Assembly: GCA_963693085.1 (NCBI GenBank)
Contig: OY856412.1
Span: 1,058,054,244 to 1,058,118,243 of the forward strand
Source of the DNA: Alisma plantago-aquatica
Lineage: Eukaryota > Streptophyta > Magnoliopsida > Alismatales > Alismataceae
DNA length: 64,000 nt
Direction: 5' to 3'
Below the pieces are notes generated by a model. It ran no database searches and had not been told where the DNA came from. It saw only the letters and a program-made list of their open reading frames with translations. Shown piece after piece: positions 45,197 to 56,955 of this stretch (its first letter is position 1; each line of letters starts with the position of its first letter). The translations under genes and the position numbers were made by a program.

Positions 45197-47535
45197 TGTT
45201 ACGACCCGTGTTGAGCTTACCCTATAAGTATGCTGTTAAGCATGTGTTTTAGCTGCTTTGCTAAGTTATAAGCTTGCTTTTGTTAATAACGTTTGAAACA
45301 GATATGATATGTGCGTAGTGTGAATCCTAGCCCTTAAAACGTGTAAGATCTTGCGCTTGAGGCGTTGCCAGAGAAATCGTCTGAAACCGACTTTGGAGTC
45401 AAAAGTTGAAAGTTTTTGGGCATGCAGGGACCTATTTGTAGTTTTTGAAAGTTCTTGAACTTTACGTTTTGGTCCCTAGGTTTTTCCTTCTTATCCTTTG
45501 TTTCCCCTTTACTCGTTTCACTTTTCAGAAACGAGAGAAACGCAGAGCGTTTCTTCTCTTCTTCGCGTGAGAGGGAAAGAGAGACCTGGGAGAGAAGGGA
45601 GATTCAGAGCCCTAGCTCGGTTCCGGCCAACAGCTGCGGCCCCTCCATCTTCTCTTCACCTTTCTTTTTCACCAACTGATCCAGCAGTAGCCGGAGCTAC
45701 GCTAGCAGCAGCGGCAGCCAGGAGAGGGAAAGGGCGTGAAGAGCAGCCCTAGTTCGTCCTCCTCCTTCCCTACAGCTAGTTCGTGGGTGTGTGCATCAGT
45801 TGCAGGTGATTTGCAGCGCAAATCTGTGGTTTTGCCCGCCGATTCGAGTGAAATCGACATCAGCAGGTCTGTTTAGGTTTTCAGTCTGTGCGCTATTCGG
45901 TCGAGTTGTTTGTGATTCGGTCGAGTTTTCTTAGCAAGAATCGAACAGCAAGTTGATCGGTTGAGTTGCAAGCTGATCAGTCGATTTGTGCAGTAATCGG
46001 TCGAGTTTCTGAGATGTGAGTGGCAGTTCATTCAGAAATCATTATTTAACTCAATTTAAGTGCTTAATTGCTTCAGTATCAGTTGGTATAACTCCTAAAC
46101 ACTGTAGCACATACAATAGAGTATGATAGATTCATTGGAACTTGAAATACATAATATGATTGATGAAAATGATGGAATTTCCTATATTACAGTTGCAATG
46201 TATACATTGAGCATAAAATGGATGTTTAGCATCGAAATTGGATAAGTTGATGCTGAGTCATATTTAAAGATGACAAATGATATATATGTGTTTTCAAGTG
46301 ATGTTCAGAATGTGAAATAAGTATGAAATGTGATATCCCTGATTAAGTGATTATATGTTAATCAGTTAATAGACTTAGGTGCCCTAACACCGTAGAACCC
46401 CTTTGAGAGGTCTGCACCTTAGGGGTGAAACTCGTGTCCAACATCAACCGGTTGAGTAATTCTGGTGGCATGAGGGATTGATAGACAGTGTCCAACACCA
46501 ACCGATTGAGTAATTTTGGTGGCACTGGGGAAAAATAATAAATAAAGTAAAGGGTTATCCAACATCAACCGGTTGAGTAATTCTGGTGGTAACCCAGTGT
46601 TGACTCCCTGCGCCTGTGTGCTCAGGTTAGAGGAGGAGTCCAGAGCACTCATGGTGAGTGCAGAGGAGGCCGGAGAGCCTGTGAGTCAGGCCGGAGAGCC
46701 TGTGGGTCCTATAGCAGACCAGGACGGAAAGTCAGACTTAGCATTTCCCGGGTGTGTCTCTAAGTCTTGTACGGTGAGATCGTAGTTCACTACATATCTT
46801 TGTATGCAGAGTACACTGCATATGATTAGGGCATAATAATAATATATATATGTAATCATATAGGATCACAATAAATTTAATATGTTAAGAGATTTGAACT
46901 TCTGTGCCAATTCTCTATAACTGTTTATTTGTTTAAAATATCTGTCATCGCATAGAAATGTGATTATTATCTGTAAATTCTGCTATGTCATTGAAACTGC
47001 CCTGCTTAGTACTGCACTTATGTTTTATTTCAATTTTATATATCTGATGAGTTGTTTAGTGATAGCTAAATGAAATGCTATTCACTGAGCGAGTAGGCTC
47101 ATCCCTCTACTCAAACATTTTCAGGTCAACAATAGCAAAAGGAATCTGAAGGATCTTTTCATCCTAATGCTTAGTCTGTAGAATGTATATGTAGTTAGTT
47201 TAGTTAGAGGTCTCTTAGTCCTTTCCCCTCGATCCTTGGAACATGGTGTGGGTGAGAGAGAATGTGTATGTGGAATGTGTATAAAGATGTAAATTAACTG
47301 TTATGCTTTACTTTATGTCGAGCAATGTAATATGCTGTAGACTATGTTTATATTTCTAGTCAGTTTAATAAGAATGCTTCCGCAGTTTGTTTAGCTTTAG
47401 TTTACAGCATAAATCAGGTTATCATTTTAATGTCTTTAAAATGATTAAAGTTATGAGTGGTTTGGCTTGTGTGCAAATCCCTCCGTCGCACCCTAATCTC
47501 GTGGGTTGTGGTTAGTGTGAGATTGGGGTGCGACA
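45197..47535 (+). repeat. Element E LTR 3
   Basis: This 2339-bp LTR ends GGGGTGCGACA and is followed by the GATAT target duplication. It lacks the extra duplication of the middle LTR. The 20-bp array (about 45897-46010) and hairpin train (about 46400-46825) are kept; in hairpin five GACTCC/GGAGTC is perfect here, whereas LTR 1 has an altered arm. Confidence 0.93.
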
Positions 47536-47958
47536 GATATGGATTCTCCAAGCTTGAGCACCAAGATATAGCTTGTAGAGCAATCCTTGTGCTTTAAAAC
47601 CTAGTTTTGGTGTAAAGTGCAATTTACCCAAAACCTAGGGTGCAACATGTAAAATATACTATCTAGAGTATCTTTAACGACTCTTGGAAACAAGTAGAGC
47701 AAAGATAATGAGGAGGGCACCTCATTTGAATGATCAAATAGGAAAGATAACCTTTATAATTAAATAACCAAGTTTTAAGCAAAATGACCCTTTTATATGT
47801 GCAACTTAGTAAGGTGTTTGGCTTATTTTCCTCTAAACCTTGGATAAGGGAGGAGTTTTGATTAAGGGAAGAAGGGAGGAACGTGGCCAAGGAGGAGAGA
47901 AGGACTTATTTGAGAAATAAAGGAAATAATTGTCCTTGCCTTGAAAATATACCCAAAA

Positions 47959-47965
47959 TATATAA
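47959..47965 (+). promoter_or_regulatory. Candidate TATA box of element D LTR
   Basis: TATATAA in context ccaaaaTATATAAgtac is followed by a CT-rich, leader-like stretch from about 47995 and a possible splice donor GGTAAGTTT near 48079. It is conserved in the 3' LTR at 57647-57653. Function is inferred from motif and position. Confidence 0.45.
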
Positions 47966-48460
47966 GTACATCTTTTTCACAAAGCAAGGGATCGTTTCCC
48001 TTCATTCCTTCACTTATCTCTTTGCTTTGGCCGACTAAGGAGAAGCTCAGAAGTTGAGGAGGACGACCAAACTGAATTGGGTAAGTTTTGATTGCCATCT
48101 AGCTCGAATTCATGGAGGAAACCCTACTACAAGGTTGGTTTAGTAGTCTTCCTTACACAACTCTTCTTTCTAGCCATCTTCTCCATCCAAATCTTGAGGA
48201 ATGGACCTTGGACGACCTGTGGAGCTCAAGCCACCACTAAATATACGAAGCTTGGAGCTCTAGATCAGATCCTAAGGTGGGTTTTATAACTCTAACCCTT
48301 AAAGTTTTGCTTATGCATCTTCTTTCTATGAAAACGTTGCTTAATCTCCTTCCTTAGATACTTCTATGTGTTCTTGCTACAAAATCCATGAAGAACAGTC
48401 CATGTTCTTGAGGTAGAAGAAGATGGCATTATTTACAAAGTTCATCCTAATCTTGCTTTA

Positions 48461-49620
48461 GCAAACGGTCCTCCACCTCTTGGCCAAACGGTTTGCAAAA
48501 CCGTTTGGAAGCAAACGGTTTCAAAACTGTTTGAGAGCAAACGGTTTCACAAGAACGTTTGGGAGCAACCGGTCCAAGACCGTTTGGATGAGTTGACCAA
48601 GCATTGACCATTTGGAGATCTTCTGTACATATTATGGAATAATCACCCACCAAAAATCATCATCTAATTCCAAATAAATCTCCAATTGAAGGCACCTTAC
48701 TCACCTAAACCCTAATCGGGTTTATTGCTGATTTCAATAATGCAATCATGTTGAAGTTTGGGCTAAATGGCCCAAAAGGTTTCAAAACCATTTGGGGATC
48801 ACCCAAACGGTCTCAAGACCATTTTTTGACCACCCAGGACCGTTTGGAGGTCTAGGGATAAATGGAGTTGACCAATTGAGGGTCCAATCATATCAAGTTG
48901 TTGAATAATTAAGTGCTGATTTTGTGACTAAATCTAGGGTTCTACCCTTAAGTGAATGACTTGGTTTTTGATAAAATAATGGGAAAACGGTCTCAAGACC
49001 GTTTGGAGGATGTCCAAATTATCCCAATACCATTTGGGGTCAGGTCATGACCCAATTGAGTGATGGTTCCATGGGTTCAACATCAATTAGACTCATGTTG
49101 ATGCATGTTGAAGGGTGATCGATTCCAAACCCTAATCCAATCAATCCAAACCCTAATTGGTGATCAATTGAGGATCAATAGAGGGTCAAATCAGTTGAGG
49201 GTTGACCTAATTGACTCAATTGATGAGTGTCTAACCATGGCATGAACGTTTGAGGGGTTCAACATTGGAAACCCTAACTCAATTGGAAGAGATGACACAC
49301 TTTTTGGTCCATGCGATTTTGATGGTGTTTGGTCCAAACGGTCTCAAGACCGTTTGGGACCAAATGATCCCAAACTGTTTGGTGACCATGCGGTTTCAAA
49401 GATCGATTTGCCCATGCGGTTTCAAAGTCAAAGTTGGCCAAACGGTCAACGAGACCAAACGGTCTTCACCTCACCTAGGGCAAACGGTCTTGAGTGTGTA
49501 CTTTATCAAACGGTCTTGAAAGTCAAAGGGACCAAACAGTCAACAACTCCAAACGGTTTCAAAACCGTTTGGAGGTTGAAAGTACAAAACCGTTTGAGGT
49601 TCAAAAAGGTCAAGAACGTT
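48461..49620. repeat. AAACGGT/ACCGTTT palindrome cluster in D 5' LTR
   Basis: By eye I count about 19 exact AAACGGT or ACCGTTT heptamers, plus roughly a dozen one-base variants, in 1.16 kb. Many form close inverted pairs: 48486-48506, 48985-49004, 49336-49355 and 49551-49570. The form AAACGGTCTCAAGACCGTTT occurs twice. The cluster is repeated in the 3' LTR. Confidence 0.88.
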
Positions 49621-52130
49621 TGATGATTTAGATGTTAAGATGGTTTAGTGATTGTTTAACCTAAACCCTAGAGATACCTAAAGTAATTAAGGGACCAATT
49701 AATTAGTGGATTAATGCATGTTATGACCAATGGTGAACATTACAAATGTACCCTTGGTGTGATAGTATGACTTATACCCCTTGATCAAGCAAACCCTATT
49801 GACCATAATGGTGATGACATGACTTATGTTATCAAGGTTGATTTGACTTAACCTAATCAAGAGTGATGTAAACGTCATCTAAATAGTAAGAGGAGAGAGA
49901 AGACTCCTAATATGAAAGAAAATCAAGTAATATACTTCCAACATGTATGAATACATCTAATTAGGATATGATCCTTTATGGTGAGATCATGGAAACCCTA
50001 ATTATGATGATTAATGAATCTTAACCTAATTGAGGGCATTAATGGAAGTAATTTTCATATATGATGATGGTATGATCTTAATTCAATGTAATGTGAATAG
50101 TAAACCCTAAATTCTAGGGTAATATCATGTAATATGAATAGTAAACCCTAATCTAGGGTGATGAGATGAAATGAACAATAAACCCTAATTTTGAGTTATG
50201 CTTTTAAGCATGAAGCTCTGTTCTTCAATTATAAATGAGTAATCATTATACCTTTGAAAATCATAAGGGTTGAATAACCCTAATTGAATTGAATAGGGAA
50301 AACCCTAACCCTATAAACCAACCGTGGTGATGTAACACGGTCGTGGTAGTTTATCAGTAGCACAACCGTGTAAGGTAGCACGACCATGGTGTTTTATGAT
50401 TAATTTGAAAAGAATTTGTATTGTGCATGTTTACAATTATACTAGTCATACAGGTTGTTATCAAGAGGTAATCATAGCCAGGTAAGGGTTATGATGCCAC
50501 ATTCTTTGGAAGTATTCTTTAAGATTTTAAAATAATGATATGTTATGTTGCCTATAAAAAGGTAACTTTTGAGATGGATAGGCTGTATGAGCCATGAAGA
50601 CCATCTGTATTGTTACAATCAAGGTCATGCTGTTAAATGACTTATGATGATCTAAGGGTTTGAACACCCATATTCCTGAATCATGATGATGAGATGGTTA
50701 GGGATTGACATTACAATGATAACATGATGTGAAATGAACTTGATACATTTAGTATTATTTTTTATAGCAATTTTTTAAATGGTTTATGTTTGAAAACATG
50801 CCTGGTGCTAAAAGAATGCTATAATGTACTTAAATAATCAAGTATAATGATATCATGTAGAGCCCTGACTATAGATCCATCATTGTCAGTTGTTTAATGG
50901 TGGTGAAATAGGTTTTCCTAAGGGAACTCCTGGAGAACATACTTTTGAGTATGTTGGGGTTATGGACGTGAATATCCTTACGTCCTAGTGTAGGATTTGA
51001 TGTAAGATATACCTTTAATCCATCAATCCTTCATTATATGTTTATTCCGGGATGATGTATCACTAATCTCTCGATGATGTTGTTAATGCCGCATCGGTGT
51101 GAGATAAACAAGAAATCCCTCGATGGCGAAGAGAGTATAGAATGCCACTGTAACTCTAATAGCGAAGTTTCCAGAATACCCTGGAAAGCTATTATCGTAG
51201 AGACACGAGATGTCCTGCATGTTGATCCTCACACTGACTGAGGAAGATGAGGTCATAGGAATCTGGCTCTTCTGATGACCTATGTATAGTACCGATTGTG
51301 ATTTCATAATGGTCGGTTGGAGTATGAGAGGTGTAACTCATCTCCTCAGGGCATAATAATGTTTGAAAGACATAATCAGCCGTGTAGTATATTTGCTTAA
51401 GTTGAACTACGAGGAACAATGATTGATGATACATTGTTTATAATGTTCTAGTTGAATAACTAGTATACATGTTCTTCATATTCCTTATTGAGATATGCCT
51501 TGATAATTCAATTAAGTTATAATTGAAATGATTGCTAAGAGAATGTTGCTTTAATTAATGTTAAACCTGCCGTTGAATGTTTAAAGTTACACTGCTTACT
51601 GTTATTCTATTTGTTGCAATAACAAAGCTTCTGGCGGAGAGTTATAACTCTCACAGGGACAATCATTCAAATTGTCTCACCCCCGTGGGATTCGACTTTT
51701 TAGGTAGACGCCGAGGATGAAGGAACCCATCTGAGGGTGAGCAACAATAGCAGCAGCAGCAACATCAGGGACAACAATGATTCTCAGATGGAGACACTGT
51801 ATGTCAAAGTCTTGTAGATAGCATGTCCTATGTGTCATCTCTGTACTCTCAGGTCCTAGGAGTCAGTAGATCTGAGATTTTTGTATCTTTCCTTGTACAG
51901 ATAAAATGGCAGTTGATGTATGTAGTCACTCAAGATGTGATTTTACAGAGATGTAAAGATGAATCATGTTGTAAACAATTTATCTTGTTTTCTTATAAAA
52001 GAGTTTTTTTTACTTAAAGATCTCTTTCCGAAAAGTTTTAATTTTTAGTGATTTTCATTAATTCCATTGCTAGTTAATCGCTTCCGCATTCGTTGATCGT
52101 GTTTTGGCAATACGATCACCACAATTAAAG

Positions 52131-52142
52131 TGGTATCAGAGC
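52131..52142 (+). other. Element D primer-binding site (tRNA-iMet)
   Basis: TGGTATCAGAGC lies seven bases after the LTR end, a slightly longer gap than in B, C and E. Confidence 0.88.
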
Positions 52143-52216
52143 TTTAGGTTCGTTGAGTCTATAGAGACATATGACTTAGGATGTTGAGTCTGTTCTAGTA
52201 TCTTCCAGTATATCTA

Positions 52217-53420
52217 ATGGTGTCTTCTGCTCCTCAGGAGAAGAAGATAAAACTAAATATGTCTGGACCTCACGAAGAACACATAGCAGAGAGTGTTGCT
52301 GCACTGAGAAGAGGTGCAAGAGACCCAGACAGAGAAGAACATGTACCTGAACCACCCCAGTTCAATCCAACTGACATGGGGAACCCAACCGTCCAAGCCA
52401 TGTTTGGGTAGTTTATGACTGCCATGACACACATGACAGATAGGATGCATATACCTACACCTAGGGCACCTACCCATCCTGAAGGACAAGGAATCGACAA
52501 GACATTTGAATGACTTCGCCGAGTTGGAGCCACATAGTACGCTAGAACAGCTAACCCAACAGATGCTGACTTGTGGTTAACAGAACTAGAGAAGGCCTTT
52601 AGAATCCTAAACATCCCTGAAGCTGAGAAGGTTTAACATGCTATGTATCTTCTCAAGGGGAGTGCTGGTCATTGGTGGACCATGGAAGAATAGAAGAGGC
52701 ATGGTGTAGAGATTGCATGGGAAGTTTTCCGACGGAAATTTATCAATAGATATTTCCCTAAGACATTTCTGGATGAGAAAATATCTCAGTTTGAGAGATT
52801 AAGGCAAGGTCCAATGAACATTAGCGAGTACGAGGCTAAGTTCATGGAGCTGTTGCGGTTCTGTCTGACATGGCAGCTACAGATGAAGAAAGGATTAGGC
52901 ATTTTGAAAAAGGGTTAAACGCTGAGTTGACTACTCCCGTGTCTACCCTAGAGAACAGAAAAAGGTTTGCTACCTTCGTAGAGTCTATCATAAGGATAGA
53001 GAGGTCTGTAGTAGAGAAGAGACAGACCCAGAACAAGAGGATGTATCCCCAGTTCCAAGGATCTTCATCTAGAGATTTCAAGAAACCTAGGTTTTCTGCG
53101 CCTACACCACCACCTAGACCCAATACCCAAACGTAGTGGACATCGAATAGGGGTAGAGGACGAAGCCTACCACTAGAAGGAGCTCTCAGTTTAGCATCTA
53201 TGTCAGTTACAGGACCACCCAGACCACAACAACTGAACAAAAGTTGCTATATATGTGGAAAGATGGGGCATCTGATGAAAGATTGCAGAGCTAGAGAAGT
53301 GAGTGTGACTCAACCTCAGAGGCAGAGTCAGCAAGGATCCCAAAGGAGACAGTTTCTAGGAGGAGCTAGAGGTCGTGGACAAGAATCCCAAGATGGATCA
53401 TTGGCACCGAATCAACCACA
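52217..53420 (+). pseudogene. gag: Element D gag
   Basis: The frame from ATG 52217 reads to TAG 52409-52411. The same frame then carries the capsid core in pieces (A-D-L-W-L-T-E-L-E-K-A-F; H-W-W; F-I-N-R-Y-F-P). Stops before 52700 look like CAG, CAA, CGA or TGG codons changed by C-to-T or G-to-A. A frameshift near 52860 leads to the 52870-53136 frame (E-E-R-I-R-H-F-E-K-G-L). The zinc knuckle C-Y-I-C-G-K-M-G-H-L-M-K-D-C is complete at about 53245-53287. Confidence 0.87.
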
Positions 53421-54180
53421 TGCGACATCAAGGTTTTATGCAATGAATCCACCTGATGCAGTGATCAACCCTCGGGTTGTGGCAGGTCAGATGGAATTGT
53501 TATATTCTGATATGTCTACATCATGCGTCGTATTGGTTTTGATTGATCCGGGTGCTACACACTCCTTTATCACTCGAAGAGTGATTCATAACTGCAATAT
53601 GTCAGTCAGTCATAGAACAAATAGTTTGTTGCTAGAAACTCCATTGAGGGGGTCTGCTGTGTTGTAGGAGGTATGTTCTCCCTGCATCCTCTTCTTTTCA
53701 GAACATCACATTCAAGTGGATCTTATGCCACTTGAGATGCATGTATTTGATATAATCCTTGGGATGGATACCTTAGAAAGGTATAAGGTTGTCTTGGATT
53801 GTGAATCCAAGCAAGTTGTGTTTGCTGATGATAGTGACACATGGATCTTTCAAGGAGAGAGAAAGATTCTACCCACCTGTCTTGTGTCATCTATGGTTGC
53901 TGAGAAGCTGATGAGGCAAGGATGTTATGCATTCTTAGCCCATGTGGTAGATACTACCATGGATAGTCCTAACCCTACTGAAGTTCCTGTAGTCAGGGAA
54001 TTTGAAGATGTCTTTCCTGAAGAACTTCCAGGTGTGCCACTACCTCGGGAAATTGATTTTGAGATCAATTTAATCCCAGACACACAACCTATAGCACAAA
54101 GACCATATAGGATGGCGCCTGCCGAGATGGCAGAACTCAAGAAACAGCTACAGGAGTTGCTTGAGAGGGGTTTCATCTGA
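53421..54180 (+). pseudogene. Element D protease region
   Basis: V-L-I-D-P-G-A-T-H-S-F-I at about 53535-53575 is the aspartic protease loop in Tekay form. TAG at 53665-53667 follows, and the frame continues at 53716-54180 with D-I-I-L-G-M-D-T-L, a conserved protease segment. A spacer leads to the reverse transcriptase (P-Y-R-M-A-P-A-E). It closes with TGA at 54178, probably from CGA. Confidence 0.88.
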
Positions 54181-55458
54181 CTGAGTACTTCACCCTGAGG
54201 TGCTCCAGTCCTTTTTGTTAAGAAGAAAGATAGATCAATGCGGTTGTGCATAGATTATAGACAGTTAAATAAATTAACAATAAAGAACAAGTATCCTCTG
54301 CCGAGGATTGATGATCTCTTCGACCAGTTGCGTGGTGCAATCGTCTTCTCAAAGATAGACTTGAGGTCGGGATATCACCAACTCTGTATTAAGGATAGTG
54401 ACATACCCAAGTCTTCCTTTAGGACAAGGTATGGTTACTATGAGTTCACTGTTATGTCGTTCGGACTAAGAAATGCACCAACTGCATTTATGGAACTCAT
54501 GAATAGAATCTTCCGACCTTTTCTCGATCAGTGTGTTGTTGACTTTATAGATGACATCCTGATCTATAGTAGAGATGCTCGGAAACATGAACAACATCTT
54601 CGACATGCTCTAACTTTGCTAAGAGAACACAAGATTTATGCTAAGTTTAGCAAGTGTGAGTTCTGGTTACCGGAAGTATCTTTACTTGGACACGTGATAT
54701 CTGCCTCGGGTATTCGTGTTGACCCTAAAAAGGTAGAATCTATTCTACAGTGGGAGCATCCGAAGAAATCGACAGAGATCCGTAGTTTCTTAGGGTTGGC
54801 TGGCTATTATCGAAGGTTCATTAAGAACTTCAGATCCATAGCCTTACCTTTGACTAAGTTGACCGGGAAGGATGTTCCTTTTGTTTGGAGTGATAAGTGT
54901 CAACAATCTTTTCAGTTGTTGAAGGTGAGGTTGACAAGTGCACTTGTGCTTGTGTTACCTGAGCACGGGAAAGGATATATAGTATTCTGTGATGCCTCCA
55001 AGAATGGACTTGGATGTGTGTTGATGCAGGATAAACAAGTGATTTCTTTTGCTTCTCGACAGCTTAAGAAACACGAGGAGAATTATCCGACACACAATCT
55101 AGAACTAGCTGCTGTGGTTCATGCCTTGAAGATTTGGAGACACTATCTCTATGGAGAGACATTCTAGATTTTCACTGATCATAAGAACATTTAGTACATC
55201 TTTTCTTAGCATGAGCTTAACATGAGGCAACGTCGCTGGATGGAGTTAATCAAAGACTATGATTGTACAATTGATTACCATCCAGGGAAAGACAATGTGA
55301 TTGCTGATGCTTTGAGTAGGAAATCAAAAACACCAGCCTTAGATAGAGCACAACTGAATTCCTTAGTTTGCTCTAGGAGAGATATGCTTATCTCCTTAAG
55401 GCAAGACAATGTACAGTTGAAACTTGAAAGTATCATTGTTAGCCGGGTTGTTAGCTGA
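54181..55458 (+). pseudogene. Element D reverse transcriptase and RNase H
   Basis: After two stops near 54180-54200 a 309-codon frame from 54238 carries [22 protein letters not shown] and the catalytic F-I-D-D-I-L-I-Y-S. RNase H follows with [14 protein letters not shown] codons at 55165, 55192 and 55207 lie in the RNase H part. Frame 55222-55458 carries the RNase H end ([16 protein letters not shown]). A frameshift near 55430 separates the integrase. Confidence 0.9.
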
Positions 55459-56654
55459 GATGCATATAAAACCTACTCTGAGAGAGAAGATCAATGAGGC
55501 ACATCAAGTTGATGCTGTAGTTCAACAGATCAGATCGGAGTATGGTAATGAGAAACGAGACGGTTTCCATGACTCTGATGATCAAGTATCTTGTTATCAT
55601 GGTAGGATGATAGTACCAGATGTGGATAACTTGAGAAAGTTAGTCCTGGAAGAAGCTCATTCTTCGATGTATGCTATGCATCCAGAAAGCACCAAGATGT
55701 ATCAAAATTTAAAAGATACGTATTGGTGGCCTGGAATGAAGAAGGACATTGCTGAGTTTGTTATGAGGTGTCCTGTGTGCCAGCAAGTTAAAGATGAACA
55801 CCAGAAGCCTGTAGGAACAATGCAACCTTTACCCATACCACAGTGGAAGTGGGATCATGTGACCATGGACTTTGTTGTTTGCCTACCCAGGACAAGCAAA
55901 GGGCATGATTCCATTTGGGTAATAGTTGATAGGTTGACAAAGACAACACATTTCTTGCCTAACAAAATGACCTATTCTGCTGAGAAGCTAGCACAGTTGT
56001 ATGTTGAAGAGATAGTACGACTGCACGGAGTCCCAGTCACCTTTGTTTTTGACAGAGGTCCCCAGTTCACGAGTCGTTTTTGGGAGAGACTTCATAAAGC
56101 TTTAGGCACCCAGTTAAGGTTTAGTACATCCTTTCATCCTCAGACTGATGGACAGTCAGAAAGGACTATACAGACCTTGGAAGACTTGCTTAGAGCATGT
56201 GTTCTTCAGTTTATGGGGAGTTGGGATCTGCACCTAAGCTTGATAGAGTTTGCCTACAACAATAGCTATCAACATAGAATTGACATGGCACCTTATGAAG
56301 CTTTGTATGGTAGACGTTGTAGATCACCCCTATGTTGGTATGAAACCGGTGAATACCAACTTTTTGGTCCTGATCTTGTGTAGTAGACCACAGAAAAGAT
56401 TAAAATAATACAACAACAGATAAAGACTACACAGGATAGGCAGAAATCATATGCTGATAAATGTCATAGACCTTTAGAATTCCAGGTTGGAGACATAGTG
56501 TACCTCAAAGTCTCACCTTGGAAAGGAGTTCTGAGATTTGGAAGGAAAGGGAAGTTAGCTCCTAGGTTTATGGGGGCCTTATCCAATCATTGAACGGATT
56601 GGAAGAGTAGCCTATAAGCTAGAGTTACCACCAGAGTTATAGAGGTTACACCCT
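55424..56654 (+). pseudogene. Element D integrase
   Basis: A 319-codon frame (to 56383) holds the zinc region (H-S-S-M-Y-A-M-H-P; C-P-V-C-Q-Q) and all three acidic residues of the core: M-D-F-V-V-C-L-P, V-F-D-R-G-P-Q and G-Q-S-E-R-T. Two adjacent TAG codons at about 56381-56386 end it. The C-terminal part continues (S-Y-A-D-K and [10 protein letters not shown]) to a one-base slip in the G-run near 56570-56577. The core is more intact than in E. Confidence 0.88.
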
Positions 56655-56906
56655 GTGTTTCACATTTATATGCTAAGGAAATGTCACCCTGATACGGAAT
56701 CAGTTCTGCAACCTATGGAGGTAGAATTGAATGATGATGTATCTTATGAGGAAGGACCAGTGTCAATCCTTGATAACAGAATTAAAAAGCTAAAAAAGAA
56801 AAACATAAGTCTTGTGAAAGTCCTCTGGAATCACCGTGGTGTTGAAGAAGCCACATGGGAACTAGAGGAAGAGATGAGAAGGACATACCCTGCTCTTTTC
56901 TCTTAA
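56655..56906 (+). pseudogene. Element D integrase C-terminus with chromodomain
   Basis: H-I-Y-M-L-R-K-C-H-P-D leads to L-V-K-V-L-W and E-E-A-T-W-E-L-E-E-E-M-R, a Tekay/Del-type chromodomain. It is in a different frame from the integrase core and separated from it by stops. It ends at TAA 56904-56906. Confidence 0.87.
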
Positions 56907-56919
56907 TATGTTTTGTTGA

Positions 56920-56955
56920 TTTTGGGGACGAAATCCTTGTAAGGGGTGGATAATT
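56920..56955 (+). other. Element D pre-polypurine block and polypurine tract
   Basis: The run ttttggggacgaaatccttg (56919-56938) and the following taaggggtggataatt precede the 3' LTR. It is the same block as in B, C and E. Confidence 0.82.

Larger units (their letters stand above)
30821..47535 (+). mobile_element. Element E: tandem gypsy (Tekay/Del) array, LTR-int-LTR-int-LTR
   Basis: Three LTRs in one orientation (30821-33157, 37998-40354, 45197-47535) separate two complete-length gag-pol interiors. The outer flanks share one perfect duplication, GATAT (30816-30820 and 47536-47540), and the empty site gtagtgatatggattc can be seen in D's 3' LTR near 57220-57235. There is no target duplication at the middle LTR, so this is not two separate insertions. 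Unequal exchange between LTRs is the simplest origin. Both interiors share defects. Confidence 0.93.
47536..52123 (+). repeat. Element D 5' LTR, second part
   Basis: Resumes after GATAT with ggattctccaagc, as in the uninterrupted 3' LTR at 57231. It holds a TATA-like box (47959-47965), a CT-rich leader, the AAACGGT/ACCGTTT cluster (48461-49620), many AAACCCTAA teloboxes (49600-50300), and several hairpins (50300-50690). It ends CACCACA. Confidence 0.92.

Noticed and set aside
48461..49620. Regularly recurring palindromic motif reminiscent of a CRISPR array
   Set aside because: Spacing is irregular, repeats are only 7-20 bases, the motif occurs in both orientations, and the context is a plant LTR.
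49600..50300. Many AAACCCTAA units resembling plant telomere repeats
   Set aside because: They are scattered and not tandem, so they are teloboxes or chance motifs rather than interstitial telomere.
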